Origin: Bacteroides sp.
Lineage (GTDB): Bacteria; Bacteroidota; Bacteroidia; Bacteroidales; Muribaculaceae
Reading direction: 5' to 3'
Assembly: GCA_014801875.1 (NCBI GenBank)
Contig: JAAVDJ010000040.1
Location: forward strand, 1 to 64,000
DNA: 64,000 nucleotides
Shown here piece by piece: positions 1 through 9,771 of the stretch. The translations under genes were made by a program, and so were the position numbers. Under the pieces are notes generated by a model. That model saw only the letters and a list, made by a program, of their open reading frames with translations. It was not told the DNA's origin and ran no database searches. How positions within the stretch are numbered: position 1 is the stretch's first letter; every line of letters begins with the position of its first letter.

Positions 1-52
1 TACATCAAAATGTTAAAGAAAAGTTAAATATATAGCGCGCTATATTTGTTAG

Positions 53-92
53 AACAATCGGACACTCGTAATATACTGAGTGCCCGATTGTT
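53..92. terminator. Stem-loop, probable terminator
   Basis: A 15-bp inverted repeat with one A/C mismatch (AACAATCGG-a-CACTC paired with GAGTG-c-CCGATTGTT) surrounds a 10-nt loop. It lies downstream of the minus-strand glycosyltransferase gene, so it may end that transcript or belong to a gene left of the window. No long T-tract follows, so the terminator role is inferred from position and stem strength. Confidence 0.55.
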
Positions 93-194
93 ATATGGTG
101 TAACTCCCAAACTCCGGAAATTATAAATAAGTTTTGGAATTGCCAAATTTTTGTTATGATTTAATGTTTGTTAACAAAAACAGACGATATTCTG

Positions 195-1094
195 TCAGCA
201 ATTATGGCTTTCATGAGACGCTTGTTCAAGCTCTGTTTCCTTTTCGATAAGGATTTGCTCATATTGAGGAATGTGTTCACGCTTGTCTTCTGCCAGAAGA
301 GCGGGAAGCTCACCATCGTAACCTCCGACGAGCTTATGCCTTACATTGTGCTCATAACGTTTGGCATGACGATAGAATGTGCCGAATGATTCCGTAGCAG
401 CCGATATGAAGCCTGCCACCCCGTAGCGCATAGAACCCTTCAGGAAATAAGTATTTATGAAAGTGGAGAAGGGGAGCACAGCCAGATGGAAAAGAGTTAC
501 CTTCTTGTTCGGTTCGTTGACATAGTTCGTGAGGTCTGCCGCTGAATAGCGCTTGATACGATCCACCAAATGATTGATTGACGCCGGCAGATGGATGAGG
601 GCCAGCTCCTGATGATTGGAGGGGAGTTTGGAAATCTCACCGTAAACCTCGGGCTCGGAATTGAATTCAGGAGGCCAGTTGACATTCCCTTTCCGGAAGA
701 AACGCAGCTGATAGTCGGGGTAGGTGCACCGGCGGAAACGGTCAAGGATGAAATTACGACGAGGAATATACATACCTTTGATTTCTCCGGGACGCTTGAC
801 AAATTTATAAAGGGCCTGACGCAATTCGGGAGTGACCACCTCATCGTGGTCAATTAGGAGGACCCAGTCGTGTGAGGCCTGGCGAATGGCAAAATTTCGA
901 GCCGGGTCAGCGTAATTATAGTGTTTTTTAGGGAATGTCACTACCTTGGCACCCGCCTTGGAAGCTATTTCGCGCGTGTTGTCGGTTGATTCCATGTCGC
1001 ACACGACAATCTCGTCGAAGCTTTTTACTGCTTCGAGCACTTTCTCCAAGGTTCGTGATGAATTATACGTGTTTATTACAACTGATATAGGCAT
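195..1094 (-). CDS. Family 2 glycosyltransferase (WaaE/KdtX-like)
   Basis: This 299-residue protein is a GT-A fold family 2 glycosyltransferase, likely transferring a sugar from a nucleotide-sugar to a lipopolysaccharide core or other cell-envelope glycan at the cytoplasmic face of the inner membrane. The N-terminus carries the family signature VVINTYN (about residues 5-11), the nucleotide-binding DMESTDNT stretch (33-40) and the metal-binding DHD triad at 82-84. The C-terminal third (about 205-260) is hydrophobic and aromatic, as in WaaE-like enzymes that associate with the membrane. It is a single gene, divergent from the SprT-like gene with about 170 bp between them. The acceptor cannot be told from the sequence. 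The family call is firm; the LPS-core assignment is inferred from similarity to WaaE-type proteins. Confidence 0.85.
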   Translation of the reverse strand: MPISVVINTYNSSRTLEKVLEAVKSFDEIVVCDMESTDNTREIASKAGAKVVTFPKKHYNYADPARNFAIRQASHDWVLLIDHDEVVTPELRQALYKFVKRPGEIKGMYIPRRNFILDRFRRCTYPDYQLRFFRKGNVNWPPEFNSEPEVYGEISKLPSNHQELALIHLPASINHLVDRIKRYSAADLTNYVNEPNKKVTLFHLAVLPFSTFINTYFLKGSMRYGVAGFISAATESFGTFYRHAKRYEHNVRHKLVGGYDGELPALLAEDKREHIPQYEQILIEKETELEQASHESHNC

Positions 1095-1264
1095 AGTGGA
1101 AAAATTTTTAATACGAAAAAGAAAGAAGCGAGACCGTCCCGCACGCTCATTCAGGCGACCGGAGGCAGTTTCATTCTACAAATTTAACATTTTTAATTCA
1201 CATTTTAGTATATTTTTTCCGTTTCTTTATTAAATTTTTCCTTTTTCATTCACCCTTATCGCAA

Positions 1265-1966
1265 ATGAAACCTGACATAAACTTCGTGACCGAAACCTTC
1301 AGACGATTTAATGAATTGATATTCAATAATCAACTCCCGGTGCCTGAATTTGTGCTGACAAAAGCGCGCACCTTCAGGGGAAAACTCGTATATCAGCGCA
1401 CACGTACCTGGACGGGCTACCGCAACCATTCATTCCAGCTCCGTATAAGTGTCAGCTTTGATTCCAAGGAGTGCGAATGGGAGGATGTAGTGATTCATGA
1501 AATGATTCATCTGGAAATTGCCTCGAAGGGTATCGACGACCAGACTGCGCATGGACCTCAATTCCGCCGACGCATGGGGGAAATCAACAGTCAGTATGGA
1601 CGCGCCATAACAATATCAAGCCGCACAACTCCCGAAGAACAGGAGGCCGACACACGAATCCGCGCCCATTACATTTGTATTGCAAAATTAAGCGACGGAC
1701 GCCTTGGAGTGGCGCCCGTCGCTAAAAGTCGTATTTTCCAGCTATGGGATGTGCTTGGTAAGTATCACGGCGCTTCCGCCACCGTGTGGGTCGGCTCTAC
1801 CGACCCTTGGTTTAACCGTTTCCCGAGAGTGTTGAAACCTAAATTTTATATCGTGGATCGCAAGGAGCTGATGATGCATATCTTCAATGCTCTGCAGCTG
1901 GAGATAAGGGGGAAGTTTCTCAGAGCTGTCACCCCACACTGCTCCCCGGACGAACTTCTCCCGTAG
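1265..1966 (+). CDS. SprT-like zinc metallopeptidase-domain protein
   Basis: The 233-residue protein has a SprT-like domain in its first 110 residues. The zinc site is visible as HEMIH (H78, E79, H82) with a downstream HG motif (H96) as likely third ligand. SprT/Spartan-type domains are zinc peptidases; eukaryotic Spartan cleaves DNA-protein crosslinks, whereas the bacterial role is poorly defined. The C-terminal 110 residues have no cysteine zinc ribbon of the kind many SprT proteins carry and do not resemble anything I recognise. The ATG at the listed start follows an AT-rich leader and the protein begins directly with the domain. Its last 38 bp overlap the 3' end of the convergent metG gene, so the two coding regions share sequence on opposite strands. 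Confidence 0.8.
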   Translation: MKPDINFVTETFRRFNELIFNNQLPVPEFVLTKARTFRGKLVYQRTRTWTGYRNHSFQLRISVSFDSKECEWEDVVIHEMIHLEIASKGIDDQTAHGPQFRRRMGEINSQYGRAITISSRTTPEEQEADTRIRAHYICIAKLSDGRLGVAPVAKSRIFQLWDVLGKYHGASATVWVGSTDPWFNRFPRVLKPKFYIVDRKELMMHIFNALQLEIRGKFLRAVTPHCSPDELLP

Positions 1967-3968
1967 GACCGATAACAACCAGACGGCCGTCGGCATCCTG
2001 GGCGGAGAGAATCATACCCTCGCTCACAACTCCCTTCAGCTTTCGCGGAGCGAAGTTGGCAATGAAGCAGACCTCTTTCCCTTCAAGGTCTGCCGGGTCA
2101 TAATATTTCGCTATGCCGCTGACAATGGTTCGGCCTCCCATTCCGTCGTCAATCCGGAACTGAAGGAGCTTATCGGCTTTAGGCACTTTCTTGCATTCCA
2201 ATATTTTACCGACGCGAATATCCATCTTCTCGAATGTAGGGAAATCAACCTCAGCTTTCACCTCTTCAGGCTTCCATTGCTCAAGAAGGTTCTGCTTCTC
2301 GGCTTCCTTGAGTTTGGCCACTTGTGCCTCTACCACGGAGTCTTCGATTTTTTCAAACAGAAGTTGCGCCTCACCAACCCGGGTGTCCGGCTCAATGAGA
2401 TCAAACCTTCCGATCATATCCCAGGAAATTTCACCCATACCGAGCATTCCGATGAGTTTCGCTGACATGAAGGGCATGAATGGCTCGAACACTATCGCGA
2501 GGTTCGCACAGGTTTGGAGCGCGAGGTTGAGGATTGTGGCTGTGCGAACCATGTCGGTCTTGGCCATTTTCCACGGCTCTGTTTCCTGCAGATACTTGTT
2601 GCCGGCACGCGCTATATCCATTGCCACACGTAGTGCTTCTCTGAAATGGAAAGTCTCCAAAGCCTCCGTGAGCTCTGTTTTCAGGGCACGCAGCTGCTCG
2701 ATAAGAGCTTCATCCACAGGCTCGAGTGTCGCCGCGGGAGGAACTACGCCATCGAAATATTTATGCGTCAATACTATAGCGCGATTCACGAAATTACCCA
2801 GAATAGCCACAAGCTCATTGTTGTTGCGCGCTTGGAAATCCTTCCATGTGAAGTTGTTGTCTTTTGCCTCAGGCGCATTTGCCGTGAGCACGTAGCGGAG
2901 CACATCCTGCTTTCCCGGAAGCTCTTTCAGATACTCATGGAGCCATACAGCCCAGTTTCTCGAAGTTGAGATTTTCTTATCCTCAAGGTTGAGGAATTCG
3001 TTGGCGGGCACATTGTCCGGCAGGTTGTAACCTCCGTGGGCCATGAGCATTGCGGGGAAGACTATGCAGTGGAAGACGATATTGTCTTTCCCGATGAAAT
3101 GAAGCATCCTTGTCTCAGGATCTTTCCACCATTTTTCCCACCCCTCGGGATCGGCGTCGATAGTGTTGGAGATATAACCGATGGGGGCGTCAAACCATAC
3201 GTAGAGCACTTTACCCTCCGCTCCTTCTACAGGCACGGGGATGCCCCATTTGAGGTCGCGGCTCACGGCACGGGGTTGCAGCCCCATATCCAACCAGGAT
3301 TTACACTGACCGTAGACGTTCGAGCGCCATTCCTTATGGTCTTCAAGAATCCATTGGCGCAAAGCCGGCTCCCATTTGTCAAGGGGTAGATACCAGTGGG
3401 AGGTTTCTCTCAGCACAGGGGTGCTTCCGGAGAGAGCGGAGCGGGGATTGATCAAATCTGTAGCGCTAAGCGATGTGCCGCAGGCCTCGCATTGGTCGCC
3501 GTAGGCATTCTCGTTGCCGCAGTGAGGGCAGGTCCCCACCACGTAACGGTCTGCCAGAAATTCTCCGGCCTCTTCATCATAAAGCTGCTCGGAGGTTTTC
3601 TCGATGAATTCCCCCTTGTCGTAGAGTGTGCGGAAGAAGTCGGAGGCGTTCTTTCGATGGGTTTCCGAGGTGGTGCGGCCATAGACGTCGAAGGTGATTC
3701 CGAGCTCTTCGAATGAGTCTTTGATTATGTTGTGGTAGCGGTCTACTATGTCCTGAGGGGTGACACCCTCCTTTTTGGCGCGGATGGTGATAGGCACACC
3801 GTGCTCATCGCTTCCTCCCACAAACATGACTTCTTCCCCTTTAAGGCGGAGAAAACGCGCATATATGTCTGCCGGCACATACACCCCGGCGAGATGGCCG
3901 ATATGCACCGGACCGTTGGCATAGGGGAGGGCCGAAGTTATAAGTGTTCTTTTAAATTTCTTTTCCAT
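1929..3968 (-). CDS. metG: Methionyl-tRNA synthetase
   Basis: Class I aminoacyl-tRNA synthetase that charges tRNA-Met in the cytoplasm. From the chosen ATG the protein is 679 residues. It shows the HIGH signature at 22-25, a knuckle-type zinc module with two CxxC pairs near residue 145-160, and a KISTS sequence near residue 333 in the position of KMSKS, a variant I associate with this subgroup. The last 100 residues (from about 580, [13 protein letters not shown]) form the EMAP-II/Trbp111-like tRNA-binding and dimerisation domain. The reading frame stays open for 27 more codons upstream, but the family begins a few residues before [13 protein letters not shown], so the internal ATG at 3968 is preferred. 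A TAATTTTG -7 element lies about 36 bp upstream of it. The 3' end overlaps the convergent SprT-like gene. Confidence 0.97.
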   Translation of the reverse strand: MEKKFKRTLITSALPYANGPVHIGHLAGVYVPADIYARFLRLKGEEVMFVGGSDEHGVPITIRAKKEGVTPQDIVDRYHNIIKDSFEELGITFDVYGRTTSETHRKNASDFFRTLYDKGEFIEKTSEQLYDEEAGEFLADRYVVGTCPHCGNENAYGDQCEACGTSLSATDLINPRSALSGSTPVLRETSHWYLPLDKWEPALRQWILEDHKEWRSNVYGQCKSWLDMGLQPRAVSRDLKWGIPVPVEGAEGKVLYVWFDAPIGYISNTIDADPEGWEKWWKDPETRMLHFIGKDNIVFHCIVFPAMLMAHGGYNLPDNVPANEFLNLEDKKISTSRNWAVWLHEYLKELPGKQDVLRYVLTANAPEAKDNNFTWKDFQARNNNELVAILGNFVNRAIVLTHKYFDGVVPPAATLEPVDEALIEQLRALKTELTEALETFHFREALRVAMDIARAGNKYLQETEPWKMAKTDMVRTATILNLALQTCANLAIVFEPFMPFMSAKLIGMLGMGEISWDMIGRFDLIEPDTRVGEAQLLFEKIEDSVVEAQVAKLKEAEKQNLLEQWKPEEVKAEVDFPTFEKMDIRVGKILECKKVPKADKLLQFRIDDGMGGRTIVSGIAKYYDPADLEGKEVCFIANFAPRKLKGVVSEGMILSAQDADGRLVVIGPTGEVRPGSSVG

Positions 3969-4003
3969 TTTATTCGATATATATCGGGTAAGGATTTCCG
4001 ATG

Positions 4004-4011
4004 CAAAATTA
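4004..4011 (-). promoter_or_regulatory. Bacteroidetes -7 element for metG
   Basis: On the minus strand the sequence reads TAATTTTG, a perfect match to the TAnnTTTG -7 consensus, 36 bp upstream of the metG start codon. No TTTG is seen at the expected 19-21-bp spacing upstream, so the -33 element is weak or absent. It lies in the short gap between the end of the GTPase operon and metG, which suggests metG has its own transcription start. Confidence 0.5.
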
Positions 4012-4045
4012 AGAAAAAATCTTCGTATTCGGAACGTTGCTACGT

Positions 4046-6082
4046 TCAAATCCTGATGTCAAGCTGTCCGACAATAACCTTGTCGATTATCGGGGTGATA
4101 TTCGCTTTTTCCCTTTTCCCCATGGCTCCGACAGAGAAGAGGCTCACTCCGCTGAATTTCCCTGCCCAGTGAAGCAAGTCGTCGAGCCCCATTTCCTCCG
4201 AGATGAACCTGCGCAACGTCTCTTCCGAGTTGTGGTTCACCCATTCCGGAAGATACCCCAAGTCTATTTTGGGAAGCACGATGTTGAGATGGATTCTTTT
4301 AGGGTGATTGCCATGAATGGAGATGAGGTTGTCGACAGTCTCTTGAAGGTCTCGCATTTTCAGTTTCACCACTGTGTCAGGTGCGTTTTTTCCGAGCCAT
4401 TCGCGGAATGTCCCGGATATGTCGCAGTCGGAGAAATCAGTCGTCACGGGGTCGATGAGGAATAGCAAACTGTCGGCGTTGTGGAAGAAGCGTGTCCGGG
4501 GGTGTTGCTGGGCGTTGCTCTCTACGTTATACAGCTCTCCACCCACATCGTTGATGAAAAGACGATAGGGGAGAGGCGCATGGTTCCTCCGGATGACGAG
4601 CTGAGTCGAAGCGGTGTCGGCGACGGCTGTCTTTGCCGGAAGATCTTCTTCTGCAACTTGCTCCTTTTCCATTATTGATTCCACCTTACGGAATATCCCT
4701 TTGTCGCGGATGGTGTTGTTCACATCCGTGAAGTCTACTTTCCCTTCCCCGGCTCGCCGGAATATTTCGGCGATGAGCCGGTAGGTGAGTACACTTTTTC
4801 CGGACTGTGGCGTTCCGATCAACACCAGATGACGTTCTGTCCCTTCGTCGGCCTGGATTCGCATCCCGCAGTTCGCGCATTCACGCACAAGATGGTCCCT
4901 ACCGTTGAGAAGCATGGTGGGCATCTTCTCTTTAGTAATCGGATGAGTGATATGGAGCAAGCCATATAATCCCGGACGCAAGCTTATTCCATTCGGCAGA
5001 GACCAGTATCCATCTTCATCTTTGGAAAGATAGCGGGCCGGCTCCGAAGGATGATGACAATGAGGACACGGATGCTTGACACTATAGCGGCGGGTCATTA
5101 TCTTCTCCACCCCAATCAATATGCCGGCAGTCAGAAGCCATAAGACAGCGAGTGATAGGAAGATTGCCAGGGGGACAACTGCGCACATCAAGATATCTTT
5201 CCAATAGGTCAGGGCCAGGTCGCGGGTGAATTCGGCAACGTTGAATTCATTGAAGAACATCAGGCCTGTGTCTGCACATTTCTCTCCAAACTGACGTATC
5301 TCATCTCTCCACCACCATATGAGGAAACCACCGATTATGCCCGGCAGGGCTTTCAGTTTTCCTCCCAGGACCATAAAGCAACTCCATATGCACACTACTA
5401 TGCTGATCCATACCAGGATATTGCATATAAGCTTTATAATCCACAGTGCTACGGAAACAGCACCTGCAATAAGAAGCATCAGTGCCATTGCCGCCGTAAT
5501 TCCTCCTATCAGCACTGCCGTCAGGTAGAGGATCGCGATGTATGGTTGAGGATTAAGGAAGAATGTCCGCCTCATTCCGTTGACCGGATAGCCTATTAAT
5601 TTCTCTTTGCCATCTTTCGAGAAATATTTCCAGAGAAGTATTGCTGCAAAGCCCACCGAGAGAATAAGCAACACCCATTTTGCCACAGTCTGACTGCTTT
5701 GCACAGCCTCTTCAATCTTACGGATATCTGCCGGAGGTGGGTTATAGAGGGGATTGGCCTCGATTCGGAAACGGTTGAAATTGGTGACGTAAGCCTCCCG
5801 GGACAACCCTTTCCCCCATTTCGCCCTTATCGGGAGCCATTCATAACCTTCGCGGTAGATGAAATGTATGGAGTCGACATACACCACATCGCCCGGTCGC
5901 AGCTGATTGAGCAGCGACGCAGAGGTGGAGGGTTTTGAACGCACATTCAGTTTCTTCCCCGGAGTCACTACGAGGCGTTTCTCGGCTCGCTCCGGATGTT
6001 CTCCGAATTCCCGGGCTTGTAGGGTGGGGGTGAGGCATAGTGACATCACCACCCACACTATTATTTTCAAGACTCGGTTCAT
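4046..6082 (-). CDS. SH3-TM-zinc ribbon-TRAFAC GTPase (second GTPase of the operon)
   Basis: This 678-residue protein has an unusual architecture. A signal peptide (1-23, cleavage likely after LQA) precedes an SH3-like domain (about 37-105), a membrane helix (134-151), further hydrophobic segments (about 180-260 and 296-327), a four-cysteine zinc ribbon (C339/C342 and C402/C405) and a C-terminal GTPase domain. The GTPase shows a P-loop GTPQSGKS (423-430), a G3-like DVGG (512-515) and a G4-like PKID (604-607). The layout suggests an inner-membrane protein with the SH3 domain in the periplasm and the GTPase in the cytoplasm. It is the last gene of the operon and overlaps the GAP1-like gene by 4 bp. 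It resembles the membrane-linked partner of the predicted double-GTPase (DO-GTPase) conflict systems. Domain identities are motif-based; cellular function is unknown. Confidence 0.8.
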   Translation of the reverse strand: MNRVLKIIVWVVMSLCLTPTLQAREFGEHPERAEKRLVVTPGKKLNVRSKPSTSASLLNQLRPGDVVYVDSIHFIYREGYEWLPIRAKWGKGLSREAYVTNFNRFRIEANPLYNPPPADIRKIEEAVQSSQTVAKWVLLILSVGFAAILLWKYFSKDGKEKLIGYPVNGMRRTFFLNPQPYIAILYLTAVLIGGITAAMALMLLIAGAVSVALWIIKLICNILVWISIVVCIWSCFMVLGGKLKALPGIIGGFLIWWWRDEIRQFGEKCADTGLMFFNEFNVAEFTRDLALTYWKDILMCAVVPLAIFLSLAVLWLLTAGILIGVEKIMTRRYSVKHPCPHCHHPSEPARYLSKDEDGYWSLPNGISLRPGLYGLLHITHPITKEKMPTMLLNGRDHLVRECANCGMRIQADEGTERHLVLIGTPQSGKSVLTYRLIAEIFRRAGEGKVDFTDVNNTIRDKGIFRKVESIMEKEQVAEEDLPAKTAVADTASTQLVIRRNHAPLPYRLFINDVGGELYNVESNAQQHPRTRFFHNADSLLFLIDPVTTDFSDCDISGTFREWLGKNAPDTVVKLKMRDLQETVDNLISIHGNHPKRIHLNIVLPKIDLGYLPEWVNHNSEETLRRFISEEMGLDDLLHWAGKFSGVSLFSVGAMGKREKANITPIIDKVIVGQLDIRI

Positions 6083-8496
6083 TCCTTATCCTCTCCGCTC
6101 TCCTTTCTGCCGAAAAGACCCTTCAGCATCGAGGAGATCTTCTGAAGCATCGACGGTTGACGGCTTTTCAGTATAGCGTCGTGGTCTTTCCCGAAATGAT
6201 TTTCGAGGAAGGTCATAGCGTCTTCATCGCTCATTCCGCGCTCATTAACCAGGAATTCAAGTTTTTCCTGAGCTTTCATTCCGGAGTGGCGCATGGTTGA
6301 CACTCTGAATAATTCAGGTTTGCTTGTTTTCCCGCTGAATTCCCAAAGCTGGGTTTTATTCATGAGTTCTTTCTCAAGAATAAATTGGCAGAAGTTGTCT
6401 ATGTCCGTATCCCCTCCGTTTGAGGTGATGTTTTCAGACATTCTCGGGATGAGGGATTTCAGATATTCCCTGTCGTCGATTTCAGCTGTTATTTCCCATA
6501 TCTTACGCACTTTCCGGGTGTCATTGACCTCTTCCCGGCGTGCTATGGTGTCAAGTATATTGAAGCGGTCGGTATTGGCAGCCGGATATTCGCTTTTGCG
6601 AATATCGTCGCAGATGTCAATGACCTCTTTCTGCAATATTTTCCCTCTCTTCATAGCATCTTTGAGCGCAGTGTATAGACGCACGAACACTTTCGAGCCT
6701 TCATTCCTTTCCGCCCATGAGATTGCGGCCGGGTTATCCTTGAATCTCAGAAGATATTCAGTGAGTTTCTCGATTCTCTCCTTTGTGTTGAGGGAATAAT
6801 CGCGCACCTGCCATTCGTAAAGGGGAGTATAGTCGGGGTCGCAAATCTTGTCAGGGAAACGCTCGAAGAAATCCTGCTCTATGTCATTGCGGTCTTTAAG
6901 AGCTTCCGCAAGCATGGAGGCCACTTTCCGTTCGTTGCTGTCATCATGCTTGGCAAGGATTGTCACAAGGCAGTTGATGTATTCTTTCGGACTTATTCTC
7001 TCCTTGTTGAGCACCTGCTGGAGCGACACGGCGTCGAGATTGTCGTGAATCATCCTCTCTACAAGATAATCTTTGTTTTCCTCCTCCAGACGGTCTTTGA
7101 GGAAGAAGGTGTAGAGCTGCTGCCAGACGGGGCGGAGCACTTCGTCAGAAAGGAAATCCTGATTAGCCACGAACGCCTCTTTATCTATGAATTTCTGCAC
7201 GTCTCCGAAGTGGTTCCTATATCGGGTGTAAAATTCAAGGAAAGTGGAAGGACTGGAGAAAACAGCCTTGGTGACAAGCGGCTTATACTTTTCGATTACT
7301 CCCTTGCAATCGATGGGATTGAGACCCATGACAAGATCCATCCATCCCCACAGGTCGGTGAGATTCTTGTTTGCCTGGAAAAGACGCTGAAGCTCCTCAT
7401 CGAAACGGTGTTTCTCTTCAGGCTCGGAGATGAAATAGTCATTGAGAAGCTGACGGAGGTTGAGGTCTTTCGCCATCATCCGGATATCGAAGTTGTCGAA
7501 GTCGTAGAGATAGTTGAAGATTTGTTTCTGGGTCTCGGCAGTGAAGTTCCGGCTTTTGTCATACATATCCGACAGACACCACCCCACGAGATTATGCACT
7601 CCCTCAAGGTCACCCTTCTCCAGATATTCCTCCACACTTTGGCGATAGATTGCCTCTTCCGGAGTGGGGATCCGCTCCTCCTCTTCGAGAAGATTGAGCC
7701 ATATCCATTGCTTTTTGAAGACCTCGAATCCATAGTATTCGTTGATGAAGGCGATGTTTACCCCTTTCTTTTTCCCTTCCTCGGTGTGATTTGTCACAAA
7801 CGTCAGTTCTCCGATTTGCTTTTGGGGAATGAGACACGCCAGCTGAGCCATGAGCCCCGGAGGAGTCCCGACATCGCTTTTGACCAACACAGGCTTACCC
7901 TCTTTCCTCCCTCTTATGAAGGCGAAGAGGAGGTCTATGGCCTGCGGAGTGATTTCCGGACGGCTCACGGCGCGGAAACATTTCTCTTCGACAGGGAAAT
8001 GTGGCTTATGGCCAAGAGAAATTTCTTTCATTTCCTCGTTGTCCGGAGTGGGCACAGGGGAAGCGGGAATGAAATGGTTGCTTCCGGGCGCCGAGTCTTC
8101 AAGGAGAATCTCAAACTCCTCGGCCGTGGGAGCTTCGTCGAACACGTAGCAGTCTACGACGTAGTTGCCAAGTCTTCCGGGTTTCCCTGTAAGATAGAAA
8201 GTATAGTCAAACCCTACGGCTGTCTTTTTACCGAGAACGTAAACTTTTCTTCTGTCTGCCAAGGGCATGGTCCGGAAGAAATAGGTCGGGACAATCAGCT
8301 TTATGGCCTCCGGGTTTGAGGCCAAAGCCGCCGGAGACAGTGAGGGTCCCGCCTCTTCGAAGTTGAATATCTCGTTTTCTTCCATGGCAGCCGGAAGCAC
8401 TCCCGGAGTTCCTTCTGTGGTGGACCTTACACCGAAGCCGACGTTTCCTGCCTGGTTTTTCTCTGATGAATTGTAAAGTATATGAGTATATTTCAT
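6079..8496 (-). CDS. GAP1-like GTPase-associated protein
   Basis: This 805-residue soluble protein has no signal peptide or membrane helix. Its first 30 residues (YNSS...VGFGVRSTTEG) and its placement between two TRAFAC GTPases match the GTPase-associated protein 1 family (GAP1-N2 plus middle domain) as I recall it from predicted double-GTPase conflict systems. The remainder is mostly charged helical sequence without catalytic motifs I recognise, consistent with a scaffold or regulator of the GTPases. It starts 5 bp after the upstream GTPase gene and overlaps the downstream one by 4 bp, so the three are almost certainly translationally coupled. Despite its name in that literature, no GTPase-activating activity can be claimed. 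A domain-profile search would decide the family. Confidence 0.65.
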   Translation of the reverse strand: MKYTHILYNSSEKNQAGNVGFGVRSTTEGTPGVLPAAMEENEIFNFEEAGPSLSPAALASNPEAIKLIVPTYFFRTMPLADRRKVYVLGKKTAVGFDYTFYLTGKPGRLGNYVVDCYVFDEAPTAEEFEILLEDSAPGSNHFIPASPVPTPDNEEMKEISLGHKPHFPVEEKCFRAVSRPEITPQAIDLLFAFIRGRKEGKPVLVKSDVGTPPGLMAQLACLIPQKQIGELTFVTNHTEEGKKKGVNIAFINEYYGFEVFKKQWIWLNLLEEEERIPTPEEAIYRQSVEEYLEKGDLEGVHNLVGWCLSDMYDKSRNFTAETQKQIFNYLYDFDNFDIRMMAKDLNLRQLLNDYFISEPEEKHRFDEELQRLFQANKNLTDLWGWMDLVMGLNPIDCKGVIEKYKPLVTKAVFSSPSTFLEFYTRYRNHFGDVQKFIDKEAFVANQDFLSDEVLRPVWQQLYTFFLKDRLEEENKDYLVERMIHDNLDAVSLQQVLNKERISPKEYINCLVTILAKHDDSNERKVASMLAEALKDRNDIEQDFFERFPDKICDPDYTPLYEWQVRDYSLNTKERIEKLTEYLLRFKDNPAAISWAERNEGSKVFVRLYTALKDAMKRGKILQKEVIDICDDIRKSEYPAANTDRFNILDTIARREEVNDTRKVRKIWEITAEIDDREYLKSLIPRMSENITSNGGDTDIDNFCQFILEKELMNKTQLWEFSGKTSKPELFRVSTMRHSGMKAQEKLEFLVNERGMSDEDAMTFLENHFGKDHDAILKSRQPSMLQKISSMLKGLFGRKESGEDKE

Positions 8497-8501
8497 GCTA
8501 T

Positions 8502-9761
8502 TTATTTTTTTACTGGAATGTTAAATTGTCCGAGCTTATGAAGAATCCATACCAAAGGATCCATCACGCGGTATGGTTCAACTTTTTCAAGATTGCCGTT
8601 CTCGTCAGGCATTCCTCCTAAAGCTGAGACACCGAAAAACTTGTAGTTGTTGGCTGGATTGCGTGGGTCGCGGACCCCTTTTTTCGCACTCCAGTTTCGT
8701 GCATAGGCGCCGAGTGCCCCTAAATCCCATTTGTTTTCGATGTTTTCCTCTATAACCTCACTGATATCGTTGATTTTCTCAAGGTCAAGTTGTCCTGTCT
8801 TGATAAATTCGCTGTCGAGCTTATTATCGCCGGCCATGAATTCATCTGCTGCGAAATCAAGCTCATGACTGTTGTCGATGATGGAATCAAATTTACTGAA
8901 GACAAAAGCGAAAGGCTTTTTCTCGATGTCTGTGCCTGATTCCGAGCGGAAGTTGTTGAGTGCGGTCTGTATCTCTTCATAGTCGGCGCTTGCTCCTCCG
9001 CGATTTTCCATCCCTTTCCCTTTGAGGATGTCTTTAACGTAGTCTATCGAGAGAGTGTCGAGCAGCATGATGACTCCGGCTGAATCCTTGAGATATTTCA
9101 CCGTGTTCTTCAGATCCATCTGAAATTTCTCCCCCGCCGAATCGTAGAAGACCAGATAGATGGTCTTGTCAGTGGTGGGTTGGTAAAGACTGAATATCCA
9201 GGGAATGTCCATTTTCTTCTCGTTGGTCTTCTGAAGCACCGTTTTGTCAGTGAAGAGCTGTCGGTCCATCTTCTTATAGACGCTCTGGGTAGCCTCGTCT
9301 TTATGCCCGTCGCGATACATCTGAGCCGGGATTGCTTGAAAGTCAAGTTTGTAGCCATACTTCCTCAGCTGATGGATGAGGGAGATGATATAGTTTGTTT
9401 TTCCGCTTGACGGGCTCCCTATGACGGAGATTATCTCCGCCCCTTTCTCGATGAGTTCGGTAGGGAGCCAGTTGAAGCAGTGCGGACAGACGTAACGTCT
9501 GGAACGATAGCCGCACTGAGGACACTTCTGATGGTCGAATTTCGGTTTGAAAAGCCGCGACATGAAGCCGCTCTTTTGCTCCCAGACATAACGCATCAGA
9601 AGATCTTCCCCTTTCCAGTATTTGTCATACCCCTCACGTGTCACTCTCTGACAACGGAATTCGCCGTCATTGTCCCTCTCTTCGCTTTCGCATTGGTAGA
9701 GGGCTTCAGTGTTCTCGAAATCATTGAGACAGTAAGGGCAGAGTATCTTTTTTGTTGCCAT
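8502..9761 (-). CDS. Zinc-ribbon TRAFAC-type GTPase (first GTPase of the operon)
   Basis: This 419-residue protein is soluble. It opens with a cysteine-rich region (C8, C11, C24, C37) and a second pair of zinc knuckles (C80/C83 and C92/C95), followed by a GTPase domain. The P-loop GSPSSGKT is at 115-122, a G3-like DSAG at 207-210, and a G4-like SKFD at 289-292. The order of motifs fits a TRAFAC GTPase rather than an AAA or ABC ATPase. It is flanked by an unknown protein gene 10 bp upstream and the GAP1-like gene 5 bp downstream. With the membrane-linked GTPase two genes later it forms the pair that defines double-GTPase systems; both GTPases place a zinc ribbon just before the P-loop, which hints at common origin. 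Function is not established. Confidence 0.8.
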   Translation of the reverse strand: MATKKILCPYCLNDFENTEALYQCESEERDNDGEFRCQRVTREGYDKYWKGEDLLMRYVWEQKSGFMSRLFKPKFDHQKCPQCGYRSRRYVCPHCFNWLPTELIEKGAEIISVIGSPSSGKTNYIISLIHQLRKYGYKLDFQAIPAQMYRDGHKDEATQSVYKKMDRQLFTDKTVLQKTNEKKMDIPWIFSLYQPTTDKTIYLVFYDSAGEKFQMDLKNTVKYLKDSAGVIMLLDTLSIDYVKDILKGKGMENRGGASADYEEIQTALNNFRSESGTDIEKKPFAFVFSKFDSIIDNSHELDFAADEFMAGDNKLDSEFIKTGQLDLEKINDISEVIEENIENKWDLGALGAYARNWSAKKGVRDPRNPANNYKFFGVSALGGMPDENGNLEKVEPYRVMDPLVWILHKLGQFNIPVKK

Positions 9762-9771
9762 GTCGTTGTTC

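Noticed and set aside
6946-8319. Long open frame on the plus strand opposite the GAP1-like gene (457 codons)
   Set aside because: It mirrors the codon pattern of the minus-strand gene, has no recognisable motif and lies wholly inside a gene bounded by overlapping operon partners.
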